DNA from: Clostridia bacterium
GTDB lineage: Bacteria > Bacillota > Clostridia > Monoglobales > Monoglobaceae
Assembly (NCBI GenBank): GCA_017409575.1
Contig: JAFQSM010000086.1
Coordinates: 1 to 61,353, forward strand
Length of the DNA stretch: 61,353 nucleotides
Direction: 5' to 3'
The first letter of the stretch is position 1; each line of letters begins with the position of its first letter. A program made the position numbers and the translations under genes. A model generated the notes under the pieces. It had not been told where the DNA came from. It did not search any database and saw only the letters and a program-made list of their open reading frames with translations. Below, one piece after another: positions 25,353 to 32,857 of this stretch.

Positions 25353-26558
25353 TTGGCAATTATAGTTCAGAAGTTTGGTGGCAGCTCGGTTGCAGATGCT
25401 GCTAAGGTAGAAAATGTGGCAAACCGTGTTGTTGAAACTTATCGCGAAGGCAACAGTGTTGTAGTGGTTGTTTCGGCTCAGGGTGACACAACAGATGATT
25501 TGATTGAAAAAGCGCACGAGATAAACAAAAATCCATCAAAGCGCGAGATGGATATGCTTCTTTCGTCGGGCGAGCAGATTTCGATTGCTCTTCTTGCTAT
25601 GGCGATTGAAAAAATAGGCGTTCCGGTAATTTCGCTCACCGGCTGGCAGGCTGGGTTTGCTACAAACTCGAATGCAGGAAATGCCCGTATCAACAAAATA
25701 AATACCGAGCGTATAATGGCAGAGCTTGACCAGAAGAAGATTGTTATTGTTGCAGGATTTCAGGGTCTTGACAAGTACGACAACATAACAACATTGGGTC
25801 GTGGCGGAAGTGATACATCGGCGGTTGCAATTGCGGCGGCAATCCGTGCTGATAAGTGCGAGATTTATACCGACGTTGACGGTGTATATACAGCCGACCC
25901 GCGTATTGCACCAAATGCTGTAAAGCTTGACGAAATAACTTATGACGAAATGCTTGACCTTGCAAGTCTTGGTGCTAATGTTCTTCACAACCGTTCGGTT
26001 GAGATGGCAAAGAAATACGGCGTAAGGCTGGAAGTTAAATCAAGCTTCAAAAAAGTAGACGGAACAATTGTTAAGGAGGCGGTTTCAGTGGAAAAAATGT
26101 TAATCAGAGGTGTGGCAAGAGACAACGATGTTGCAAGAATTGCTGTGATTGGGCTTGAAGACAAACCCGGCATCGCATTCAAGGTATTCTCACTTCTTTC
26201 GAAAAAAGGTATTAATGTAGACATTATTCTTCAGTCAATCGGCAGAGAGAACAAGAAGGATATTTCGTTTACTGTTACCAAAAATCATATGCAGGAAGCT
26301 CTTGAACTTCTTGAGGCTGAAAAAGACAGTCTTGGCTACGAAGAAATCACACATCGTGAGGACATAAGCAAGGTTTCAATCGTTGGTGTGGGCATGGTCA
26401 ACAACCCCGGCGTTGCTGCTACCATGTTTGAGGCACTTTATGATGCAGGAATAAATATCCATATGATTTCGACATCCGAGACAAAGATTTCGGTGCTTAT
26501 CAATGTTCAGAACGCTGAAAAGGCTGTTCAGGCAATTCATGATAAGTTTCTTATTTAA
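25353..26558 (+). CDS. lysC: aspartate kinase
   Basis: Phosphorylates aspartate, the first step to lysine, threonine and methionine. The 401 residues comprise an amino-acid-kinase domain (VQKFGGSSVADA at the N-terminus, TTLGRGGSDTSAVAIA near 150, CEIYTDVDGVYTADPR near 172) and two C-terminal ACT domains (KPGIAFKVFSLLSKKGINVD and NPGVAATMFEALYDAGINIH) for feedback. The start is TTG 25353, giving MAIIVQKF, because AAGGAGG is 8 bases upstream. An in-frame TTG at 25347 is too close to that site. An internal start for a beta subunit, as in Bacillus LysC, is possible but not shown. Confidence 0.95.
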   Translation: MAIIVQKFGGSSVADAAKVENVANRVVETYREGNSVVVVVSAQGDTTDDLIEKAHEINKNPSKREMDMLLSSGEQISIALLAMAIEKIGVPVISLTGWQAGFATNSNAGNARINKINTERIMAELDQKKIVIVAGFQGLDKYDNITTLGRGGSDTSAVAIAAAIRADKCEIYTDVDGVYTADPRIAPNAVKLDEITYDEMLDLASLGANVLHNRSVEMAKKYGVRLEVKSSFKKVDGTIVKEAVSVEKMLIRGVARDNDVARIAVIGLEDKPGIAFKVFSLLSKKGINVDIILQSIGRENKKDISFTVTKNHMQEALELLEAEKDSLGYEEITHREDISKVSIVGVGMVNNPGVAATMFEALYDAGINIHMISTSETKISVLINVQNAEKAVQAIHDKFLI

Positions 26559-26572
26559 TTTGTAAATTATTA

Positions 26573-26616
26573 AAAAGGTTGGGGATTGATGCCTTGTGGC
26601 GACCCCTTCCTTTTTT
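26573..26616 (+). terminator. imperfect terminator-like hairpin after hom-lysC
   Basis: AAAAAGGTTGGGG pairs with CCCCTTCCTTTTTT across internal mismatches, ending in a T-run. It separates the amino-acid operon from the decarboxylase genes. Confidence 0.6.
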
Positions 26617-26654
26617 GCGGTATAAGAGAATTTGAAAGAAAGGAAGAACAAAGG

Positions 26655-26948
26655 ATGGCAGGACTTTCAAACACATTTGTTTGCATTATGGGTATGGGCA
26701 CTGTTTTTATCGGGCTTATTTGCATAGTTCTTATCTGCAAGCTTCTCAGCATTGTTTTAAAGGGCTTTGCAAAGCTTGAAAAACAACCGGCTCCTGTGAC
26801 AAACGCACCGGCAATATCGCCTGCGCCCGAAATGACACTTTCGCCAAACGAAAAAGCTGAAATTGTTGCAGGTGTTTGCGCTTGTATCGCCGAAGAACTT
26901 GGCGAAGACGCATCAAACATCAAGGTTTTATCATTTAAGAGGGCATAA
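26655..26948 (+). CDS. oadG: OadG-family decarboxylase gamma subunit
   Basis: A 97-residue single-span membrane protein. Residues about 5-32 form one hydrophobic helix (FVCIMGMGTVFIGLICIVLI). A Pro/Ala-rich linker and a short soluble tail follow (SPNEKAEIVAGVCACIAEEL, then ASNIKVLSFKRA). This tail is typical of OadG/MmdD-like proteins that hold the alpha and beta subunits of Na+-pumping decarboxylases together. ATG 26655 follows GAAAGGAAG; the longer frame opening at 26586 runs back into the terminator hairpin. It opens the four-gene decarboxylase operon. Confidence 0.82.
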   Translation: MAGLSNTFVCIMGMGTVFIGLICIVLICKLLSIVLKGFAKLEKQPAPVTNAPAISPAPEMTLSPNEKAEIVAGVCACIAEELGEDASNIKVLSFKRA

Positions 26949-26993
26949 TTTTTTAAAATTTTGTTAAAAAATAACTATTCGGAGGAAAAATCA

Positions 26994-27368
26994 ATGAAAA
27001 AATACAAAGTAAATGTAAACGGTACAGCGTATGAAATAGAAATCGAATTGGTAAGCGAAGCTGAGGCAAAGGCGGCTCCTGCACCTGCAGCAGCTCCGGC
27101 CGCGGCACCTGCACCTGCAGCAGCTCCTGCTGTTGCACCTGCGGCAACCGGCAAAGGCGAATTGATTGCAAGTCCTATGCCGGGAACAATCGTTTCGGTT
27201 AATGTAAAACCGGGCGACAAAGTAACAAAGGGTCAGGTTCTTATGATTCTTGAAGCTATGAAAATGGAAAACGAAATTATGTCAGGTGCAGACGGAACTG
27301 TTACTTCGGTTTCGGTAAATGCAGGTCAAACAGTTGATGCAGGAACACCGCTTTGCACAATTGCTTAA
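26994..27368 (+). CDS. biotin carboxyl carrier protein of the Na+ decarboxylase
   Basis: A 124-residue biotinylated carrier. The N-terminal 22 residues form a beta-strand-rich interaction segment. A flexible Ala/Pro linker (about residues 23-52) is built from near-repeats of APAPAAAPA. The C-terminal 72 residues form the biotinyl domain with VLMILEAMKMENEIM, whose AMKM Lys carries biotin. It shuttles CO2 from the alpha carboxyltransferase to the membrane beta subunit. The start is ATG 26994, with GGAGG 9 bases before it. Confidence 0.93.
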   Translation: MKKYKVNVNGTAYEIEIELVSEAEAKAAPAPAAAPAAAPAPAAAPAVAPAATGKGELIASPMPGTIVSVNVKPGDKVTKGQVLMILEAMKMENEIMSGADGTVTSVSVNAGQTVDAGTPLCTIA

Positions 27369-27416
27369 GCCGGGGGGTCAATTCCCTTTGTCTTAATAAC
27401 AGGCGAAAACTTCTGT

Positions 27417-27456
27417 CTGCCCACGACAGAAACAAGACAGATAAATTTGTGGGCAG
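27417..27456 (+). other. inverted repeat in the leader of oadB
   Basis: CTGCCCAC (27417-27424) and GTGGGCAG (27449-27456) can form an 8-bp stem ending just before AAAGG, the only ribosome-site-like bases upstream of oadB. A further CTGTC/GACAG pair lies inside. It may lower translation of the membrane subunit relative to the carrier, or protect a processing site; both are inference. Confidence 0.45.
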
Positions 27457-27474
27457 AAAGGCTTTGAAAACATT

Positions 27475-29094
27475 ATGAAAAAGAGAATATTCACAGGTCT
27501 TCTTGCGGTAGTTGTTGTTCTTATGTCGATGATCCCCTGCTTTGCAGAAGGAGAGGCAAACGCCCTTACCGTAAAGACTCCTACATATGATGCAGAAACA
27601 AAAACTCTTAATTTTGTCGTTGCAAATGTATCAGACACATCTATTCTTTTTGCAATATCAGGTTTTGATTTTGATGAAACAACAATTGTTATGGGCGAAC
27701 TTAAAAAAGAACCTGTAGCAATGTCAATCGGAGCAGGCGGAGAGGCTAAGATTGCTGTTCCGCTGGATATTAAGGATTTCGACAGCAAGAACCTTCCGCA
27801 AATAGACGTGAATCTTCAATATATGGAAACAAGTGAGACTACTTTGGATCTTACGCAGGCAGATGAAGTAAAATCGGTTGTATGTGAAGATATTTTTGCA
27901 AATGATGTGACACCTATGCAGGCCGTTATGAACTTCCTTGGACAAACAGGGTTCAAGGCTATTGCTGACAACTGGAAGGTTGCGGTGATGATTCTTATCT
28001 CATTTGTTCTTATGTATCTTGCGATTGTTAAAAAATTTGAACCATTGTTGCTTCTTCCAATCGCTTTTGGTATGCTTCTTACCAATCTTCCGGGGGCAGA
28101 AATGTTCCACGAAGAACTTTTTGCTGACGGACATGTGCATTGGAATTTGTTTACAGCTTCAAACAATTTTACGCCCGGTCTTATTGACTATCTTTATCTT
28201 GGTGTAAAGCTTGGTATTTATCCTTGCCTTATTTTTATGGGCGTTGGTGCCATGACAGACTTTGGTCCGCTGATTGCAAATCCCAAAAGCCTTCTTTTGG
28301 GTGCGGCTGCTCAGCTTGGTATTTTTATAACATATATAGGCGTGAACGTGTTGTTTGGATTTACCCCTGCGGAGGCTGCGTCAACAGGGATAATCGGTGG
28401 AGCTGACGGTCCTACTGCAATATTTGTTACAACAAGACTTGCACCGCATCTTTTGGGCCCGATTGCCGTTGCGGCATATTCGTACATGGCACTTGTTCCA
28501 GTAATTCAGCCGCCTATTATGAAGGCGCTTACCACCAAAAAGGAACGTCAGATTGTTATGAAACCGCTTCGAGAGGTTTCGAAGGTGGAAAAGATAGTGT
28601 TCCCGATTGCGATAACTGTATTTGTTACACTTCTTGTCCCGTCGGCAGGACCTCTTGTTGGTTGCCTGATGCTTGGCAATCTGGCAAAAGAGTGTGGCGT
28701 TGTTGACAGAATTTCAAAGACGATGCAAAACGAGCTTATGAACATCGTAACTATATTCCTTGGTGTTTCGGTTGGGGCGACAGCAACCGCCGATACATTC
28801 CTTCAGTTCAGGACACTTGCGATTATACTTATGGGTATTGTAGCATTTGGGTTTGGCACTTCGGGCGGTGTTCTTTTGGCTAAGTTTATGAACCTCTTCC
28901 TCAAGAATAAAATCAATCCGCTTATCGGTTCGGCAGGCGTTTCGGCTGTTCCTATGGCGGCTCGCGTATCGCAGACTGTGGGACAAAAAGAAAATCCGCA
29001 GAACTTCCTGCTTATGCACGCTATGGGTCCCAATGTGGCAGGCGTTATCGGTTCGGCAATTGCAGCCGGTGTTTTGATAGCGCTGTTTGGATAA
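27475..29094 (+). CDS. oadB: Na+-transporting carboxylic-acid decarboxylase beta subunit with secreted N-terminal extension
   Basis: Membrane subunit that decarboxylates carboxybiotin and pumps Na+ out. It has 539 residues where the family usually has about 375-435. Residues 1-23 form a signal peptide (IPCFAEG), and about 24-155 a soluble beta-rich domain ([19 protein letters not shown]). The normal OadB/GcdB core begins near 165 ([16 protein letters not shown]). Core motifs are [32 protein letters not shown] and [13 protein letters not shown], with the pump Asp in GGADGP. Others are [14 protein letters not shown] and the C-terminal [18 protein letters not shown]. The extension would face outside. 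Confidence 0.92.
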   Translation: MKKRIFTGLLAVVVVLMSMIPCFAEGEANALTVKTPTYDAETKTLNFVVANVSDTSILFAISGFDFDETTIVMGELKKEPVAMSIGAGGEAKIAVPLDIKDFDSKNLPQIDVNLQYMETSETTLDLTQADEVKSVVCEDIFANDVTPMQAVMNFLGQTGFKAIADNWKVAVMILISFVLMYLAIVKKFEPLLLLPIAFGMLLTNLPGAEMFHEELFADGHVHWNLFTASNNFTPGLIDYLYLGVKLGIYPCLIFMGVGAMTDFGPLIANPKSLLLGAAAQLGIFITYIGVNVLFGFTPAEAASTGIIGGADGPTAIFVTTRLAPHLLGPIAVAAYSYMALVPVIQPPIMKALTTKKERQIVMKPLREVSKVEKIVFPIAITVFVTLLVPSAGPLVGCLMLGNLAKECGVVDRISKTMQNELMNIVTIFLGVSVGATATADTFLQFRTLAIILMGIVAFGFGTSGGVLLAKFMNLFLKNKINPLIGSAGVSAVPMAARVSQTVGQKENPQNFLLMHAMGPNVAGVIGSAIAAGVLIALFG

Positions 29095-29121
29095 ATTTAA
29101 CGAGAAAGGAAAAAAGTAATC

Positions 29122-30507
29122 ATGGCAAAATTACATATTACAGATACAATTCTTCGTGATGCGCATCAGTCGCAGGCCGCAACCCGTATGCGGATTGAGG
29201 ATATGATTCCTGCACTCCAGGCGCTTGACGATGTTGGATATTGGTCGCTTGAGTGCTGGGGCGGCGCGACTTTTGACTCGTGTATGAGATTTTTGAACGA
29301 GGACCCATGGGAAAGACTTCGCACACTTAAAAAGCATCTTCCCAAAACAAAGCTTCAGATGTTGTTCCGTGGTCAGAACATTTTGGGTTACAAGCATTAT
29401 GCTGATGATGTGGTTGAGCAGTTCTGCAAAAAATCAATCGAAAACGGTATTGATGTTGTCCGTGTTTTTGACGCACTTAACGACCCCAGAAACCTGGAAG
29501 CAGCAATTAAATTTGTTAAGGAATACGGCGGTATGTGCGAGGCGGCAATCAGCTATACCACAAGCCCTGTTCACAATGAGGATTATTTTGTTAAGCTTGC
29601 GATGACCCTTGAAAAGATGGGCGCAGACACCATTTGTATCAAGGATATGGCAAATCTGCTTCTGCCTTATGATGCTTACAGCCTTGTCAAAAAGCTTAAG
29701 GAAAATGTTTCGGTGCCGATTCATCTTCATACACACAATACCGCAGGTACAGGTGATATGACAAACCTTATGGCTGCTCAGGCAGGCATTGATATTGTTG
29801 ACTGCGCTCTTTCGCCGCTTGCAAACGGCACATCAAACCCCTCGACCGAGGCTATGGTTGCAACAATGAAGGGTACAGACCGCGACACAGGTCTTGATTT
29901 GGTTAAGCTTTCAAAAGCGGCAGAACACTTCCGCAAGATTGCCGAAAACCTTAAGGCAGACGGCACACTTGACCCCAAAGTTCTTAATGTTGACCCCAAC
30001 GCACTTCTTTATCAGGTGCCGGGCGGTATGCTTTCGAACCTGATTTCGCAGCTTAAGCAGCAAAATGCTGAGGACAAGTACTACGAGGTGCTTGCCGAGG
30101 TTCCCAGAGTTCGTGAGGACTTTGGTTATCCGCCACTTGTTACACCTACCAGCCAGATTGTTGGTACTCAGGCTGTTCTTAATGTGCTGATGGGCAGATA
30201 CAAGATGATTTCGAAAGAGTCAAAGGGGCTTCTGCGCGGCGAATACGGAAAGCTTCCGGGCAAGGTGAACGAAGAAGTAAGAAAGCTGGCTATTGGCGAC
30301 GAGGAAGTAATCACAGTAAGACCCGCAGACCTTATTTCGCCCGAGCTTGAAAAGTATCGCGAGGAGACAAAGGATTTTGCAAAGAGCGAGGAAGATGTGC
30401 TCAGCTATGCGCTTTTCCCACAGGTAGCAAAGAAGTTCTTTGATGCTCGTGAAAAGGCAGCGAATGACGACGGCGTTCGCACAATCAATGTTGTTGATTT
30501 GTCTTAA
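29122..30507 (+). CDS. oadA: oxaloacetate decarboxylase alpha subunit / pyruvate carboxylase subunit B type carboxyltransferase
   Basis: A 461-residue biotin-dependent carboxyltransferase (HMGL-like TIM barrel plus PYC_OADA domain). It has TDTILRDAHQSQAATRMR at residues 7-24, the signature LECWGGATFDSCMRFL and LFRGQNILGYKHYADD. The metal/biotin-Lys region is DTICIKDMANLL, followed by HLHTHNTAGTG and SPLANGTSNPSTE. The fused biotinyl domain of long OadA is absent, matching the separate carrier two genes upstream. Oxaloacetate is the likely substrate by family; reverse use as a pyruvate carboxylase would need a biotin carboxylase not seen here. Confidence 0.92.
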   Translation: MAKLHITDTILRDAHQSQAATRMRIEDMIPALQALDDVGYWSLECWGGATFDSCMRFLNEDPWERLRTLKKHLPKTKLQMLFRGQNILGYKHYADDVVEQFCKKSIENGIDVVRVFDALNDPRNLEAAIKFVKEYGGMCEAAISYTTSPVHNEDYFVKLAMTLEKMGADTICIKDMANLLLPYDAYSLVKKLKENVSVPIHLHTHNTAGTGDMTNLMAAQAGIDIVDCALSPLANGTSNPSTEAMVATMKGTDRDTGLDLVKLSKAAEHFRKIAENLKADGTLDPKVLNVDPNALLYQVPGGMLSNLISQLKQQNAEDKYYEVLAEVPRVREDFGYPPLVTPTSQIVGTQAVLNVLMGRYKMISKESKGLLRGEYGKLPGKVNEEVRKLAIGDEEVITVRPADLISPELEKYREETKDFAKSEEDVLSYALFPQVAKKFFDAREKAANDDGVRTINVVDLS

Positions 30508-30523
30508 TAAATAACTTTAAAAT

Positions 30524-30560
30524 AAAAAAAGACAGACTTTTTAAAAGTCTGTCTTTTTTT
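30524..30560 (+). terminator. terminator of the decarboxylase operon
   Basis: A7-GACAGACTTTT / AAAAGTCTGTC-T7: a strong, bidirectional hairpin shared with the convergent tRNA-Gly. Confidence 0.9.
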
Positions 30561-30561
30561 G

Positions 30562-30635
30562 TGGAGCAGGCAACGGGAGTCGAACCCGCGACGACGGCTT
30601 GGGAAGCCGCAGTTTTACCGCTAAACTATGCCTGC
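30562..30635 (-). tRNA. tRNA-Gly (anticodon CCC)
   Basis: On the minus strand: acceptor GCAGGCA/TGCCTGC, anticodon stem GCGGC/GCCGT with loop TTCCCAA (CCC reads GGG), T arm GCGGG-TTCGACT-CCCGT, discriminator T, encoded CCA. The terminator at 30524-30560 follows its 3' end. Confidence 0.95.
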
Positions 30636-30736
30636 AGAGTTGAAATTGGCTTAAATCAAAATATCACAAACAGCGAGTTTTGTCAAGATAAAAACGCGGC
30701 GGCACCTGACTGGCACCACCGCGAAAGAACTGTCTT

Positions 30737-31126
30737 TTAGTTATTGCACAGGCATTTTGCAACACATATTGTCGAAACAAGCTGTGTCACCGCAAAAAAT
30801 GTTGCAAGACCTAAAATAATTGCTGTAGCCACAATTGAGCCAAGCGGAGCAACAATCAGCCCTGCGCTTGATGCCACGATTGTACCTGCCGAAGCGGTCA
30901 GGAATATCTTCAGGTAATTGCAAAAACACTGTTCGGTACCCGGACAGGCGGTGTTTGCTGCATACAAAGGCGCAAGAAAAACGCCTGCAACACCTATGGC
31001 AAGAAGTGCCCAGAAAATTATTCCGGTTGCAACAAAGCCTAAAGCAAAGAGCACGCCCAGAAGAACACCGGCAACTATGCCGATTATTATTGAGAGGTAT
31101 GCACATTCGCATCTTGAACAACGCAT
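30737..31126 (-). CDS. small Cys-rich membrane protein of unknown function
   Basis: 129 residues with about four hydrophobic segments (IIIGIVAGVLLGVLFALGF; GIIFWALLAIGVAGVFLAP; FLTASAGTIVASSAGLIVA; ATAIILGLATFFAV). Cysteine clusters stand at the membrane edges: MRCSRCEC at the start, ACPGTEQCFC between helices 2 and 3, and ICVAKCLCNN at the end. Nine or ten Cys suggest disulfides, metal binding or acylation, but the family is not one I recognise. ATG 31126 is chosen with AGGGGG 8 bases upstream; the GTG at 31135 overlaps that site. It lies between tRNA genes with no obvious partner. Confidence 0.65.
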   Translation of the reverse strand: MRCSRCECAYLSIIIGIVAGVLLGVLFALGFVATGIIFWALLAIGVAGVFLAPLYAANTACPGTEQCFCNYLKIFLTASAGTIVASSAGLIVAPLGSIVATAIILGLATFFAVTQLVSTICVAKCLCNN

Positions 31127-31259
31127 AAATTTCACCCCCTTTATGTCAGTATATGATTGACATAAAAGGTTGGTGAGGGGGCGAGGTTAGTGAAATAGTA
31201 TGGGAAGCAGAATTATAGGGGTATTTAATAAAATTTGTTTTGCGTAAGCAAAACTACAT

Positions 31260-31345
31260 TTTCTCTTCTCTATTCTCTTTTATCTCTTATCTGGAAACGA
31301 CAATTTTAGTGAAGAGTGAAGAGAGAATAGTGAAAAGATAAGAGT
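31260..31345. other. pyrimidine-rich/purine-rich imperfect inverted repeat
   Basis: The gap 31127-31789 holds this element and two tRNA genes. A C/T-rich left part (TCTCTATTCTCTTTTATCTC around 31266-31285) is answered by a G/A-rich right part (GAAGAGAGAATAGTG around 31318-31332 and AAAAGATAAGAG). GAAACGACAA lies between them at 31294-31303 and recurs at 31353-31362 and inverted at 31379-31388. It looks like the debris of a small mobile or recombinational repeat; no open frame is seen. Confidence 0.45.
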
Positions 31346-31347
31346 AC

Positions 31348-31392
31348 AAAAAGAAACGACAACTTTCGAATGCGAAAATTGTCGTTTCTTTT
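31348..31392 (-). terminator. terminator of the tRNA-Met/tRNA-Glu operon
   Basis: AAAAAGAAACGACAACTTTCG / loop / CGAAAATTGTCGTTTCTTTTT, a stem of about 20 bp with one mismatch. On the minus strand it follows tRNA-Glu directly. Confidence 0.8.
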
Positions 31393-31467
31393 TGGTGACT
31401 CCTAGGGGATTCGAACCCCTGTAGCCGCCGTGAGAGGGCGGAGTCTTAACCACTTGACCAAGGAGCC
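31393..31467 (-). tRNA. tRNA-Glu (anticodon CTC)
   Basis: On the minus strand: acceptor GGCTCCT/AGGAGTC, anticodon stem CCGCC/GGCGG with loop CTCTCAC (CTC reads GAG), T arm AGGGG-TTCGAAT-CCCCT, encoded CCA. Second gene of the tRNA operon. Confidence 0.95.
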
Positions 31468-31501
31468 ATATAAACCCACGACTTTCGCCGTGGGTTTTTG
31501 G

Positions 31502-31578
31502 TGGTAGCGGTAACTAGATTCGAACTAGTGACACTACGGGTATGAACCGTATGCTCTAGCCAACTGAGCTATACCGCC
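31502..31578 (-). tRNA. tRNA-Met, elongator type (anticodon CAT)
   Basis: On the minus strand: acceptor GGCGGTA/TACCGCT, D arm with AGTTGGC, anticodon stem TACGG/CCGTA with loop TTCATAC, T arm ACTAG-TTCGAAT-CTAGT, encoded CCA. The paired first acceptor bases rule out initiator tRNA. A CAT anticodon could also be tRNA-Ile2, but the body resembles elongator Met. A hairpin (AAACCCACG...CGTGGGTTT) lies between it and tRNA-Glu. Confidence 0.9.
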
Positions 31579-31589
31579 ATAGCTTGTCT

Positions 31590-31618
31590 ATAATAACATA
31601 TTCCAAGGAAGATGTCAA
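31590..31618 (-). promoter_or_regulatory. promoter of the tRNA-Met/tRNA-Glu operon
   Basis: On the minus strand: TTGACA (31618-31613), 17-bp spacer, TATTAT (31595-31590), 11 bases before the tRNA. Confidence 0.75.
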
Positions 31619-31730
31619 GCTTTTTTTAAAGATTTTTTCAAAAAATGCTTCGCCTGAGTGCCGAATTAAGCATGTTTGCAATATGTGTAAACAAAACTAT
31701 ACATCAGCATTATTATTTGCGCCAAAGGTA

Positions 31731-31759
31731 TTGAATTAAAACCGTATTTGTGTTAAACT
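31731..31759 (+). promoter_or_regulatory. promoter of the yitT-like gene
   Basis: TTGAAT (31731-31736), 17-bp spacer, TAAACT (31754-31759). Confidence 0.5.
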
Positions 31760-31789
31760 AAGGGGAGAAAAAAGGGAGAGGACAGGAAG

Positions 31790-32647
31790 ATGTTTATGAT
31801 TGTAAAAATCTGGGATATTATAAAAAAATACTGGGGGATAGTTCCCGGGACCCTTATGACTGCAGTAGGGGTAAGCTTGTTTTTGCTTCCTAACAAAATA
31901 ATAACAGGCGGCGTGTCGGGCGTTTCTACATTACTTTATCACGCACTTGGGATCGAGCCCGGTCTTTCGTCGGCGCTTATAAATATTGTACTTCTGCTTG
32001 TCGGAATCAAAATATTGGGTAAAGCCTTTATTGTAAAGACTCTTGTCGGCTCGATGTTGGTTTCGGTATTTATTCAGATTTTTGCATATATGCCGCCGGC
32101 AACCTCCAATGTCCTTCTCGCTGCAATCTTCGGAGCGATGCTTTATGGTGTGGGGATTGCGATTACTTTTGTTTCGGGTGCGTCGACCGGCGGAACCGAT
32201 ATTGTGGGCAGAATAGCGCAGCATTTTATGCCGCATCTTTCAATCGGGTCGCTTTTGCTGGCAATTGATGGGGTGATAATTGTCACTTCCCTGTGCATAT
32301 TCCGTGATTTTGATTTGCTTATGTTCAGCGTTATTGCGCTTGTTGTTTCTACATATTCGATAGATTATATAATCCAAAGCCTCAATATTTCCAAGCTGGT
32401 TTTTGTTGTCAGCGAAAAAGGAAGCGAAATCTCGCAGAAGCTGGTTGCGACCTCGCCCAGAGGTGTTACCAAGATAGATGTTTGGGGCGAATATACAAAC
32501 GAGAAAAAAATGATGCTTTTGTGTGCTCTTAAAAACAAAGAGGTGCCTGCATTCAAACGCAAGGTGAGAGAAATTGACCCGGGAGCATTTATAATACTTG
32601 CCGAGGCACAACATGTAGACGGAAAAGGATTTTTGCTTTACAAATAA
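31790..32647 (+). CDS. YitT family membrane protein (DUF161/DUF2179)
   Basis: 285 residues. The N-terminal two thirds hold five or six membrane segments with the family stretches GVSLFLLPNKIITGGVSGVS and VSGASTGGTDIVGRI. The C-terminal 85 residues form the cytoplasmic DUF2179 domain (VVSEKGSEISQKLVATSPRG, then DPGAFIILAEAQHVDGKGFL). The substrate or role is unknown for the family. ATG 31790 is preceded by GAGGACAGG. It is followed by a nagA remnant and not by an obvious partner. Confidence 0.88.
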   Translation: MFMIVKIWDIIKKYWGIVPGTLMTAVGVSLFLLPNKIITGGVSGVSTLLYHALGIEPGLSSALINIVLLLVGIKILGKAFIVKTLVGSMLVSVFIQIFAYMPPATSNVLLAAIFGAMLYGVGIAITFVSGASTGGTDIVGRIAQHFMPHLSIGSLLLAIDGVIIVTSLCIFRDFDLLMFSVIALVVSTYSIDYIIQSLNISKLVFVVSEKGSEISQKLVATSPRGVTKIDVWGEYTNEKKMMLLCALKNKEVPAFKRKVREIDPGAFIILAEAQHVDGKGFLLYK

Positions 32648-32672
32648 ACTTCAGGATTTGAAGGGCGTTATT

Positions 32673-32847
32673 ATGTTGATAATTAAAAACCGGAAAACTT
32701 GTTTTGGAAGACAAAATTGTTGAGGGTAAATACCTTTGCATAAAGGATGGCACAATCTTTGGAATTGAGGATGCGATGCCGGAGGGAGAAGCAGAGGTAA
32801 TTGATGCAGAGGGGGTTTTAGTTGTTTTTGTGGTCAGGAGTTTTTAA
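32673..32847 (+). pseudogene. frameshifted, truncated start of a NagA-like amidohydrolase gene
   Basis: ATG 32673 opens MLIIKNRKT. After a one-base frame change the sequence continues LVLEDKIVEGKYLCIKDGTI and then FGIEDAMPEGEAEVIDAEGV, followed by a stop at 32845-32847. This is the typical N-terminal composite-domain strand pattern of N-acetylglucosamine-6-phosphate deacetylases and related amidohydrolases (compare the intact gene at 33866). The catalytic barrel with the HxH motif is missing. It abuts the deoR gene on the opposite strand. Confidence 0.7.
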
Positions 32848-32857
32848 CAGACCCTTT

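Noticed and set aside
31502..31578. Initiator tRNA-fMet
   Set aside because: The first acceptor base is paired and the sequence matches elongator Met; initiator tRNAs have an unpaired position 1 and three G:C pairs in the anticodon stem.
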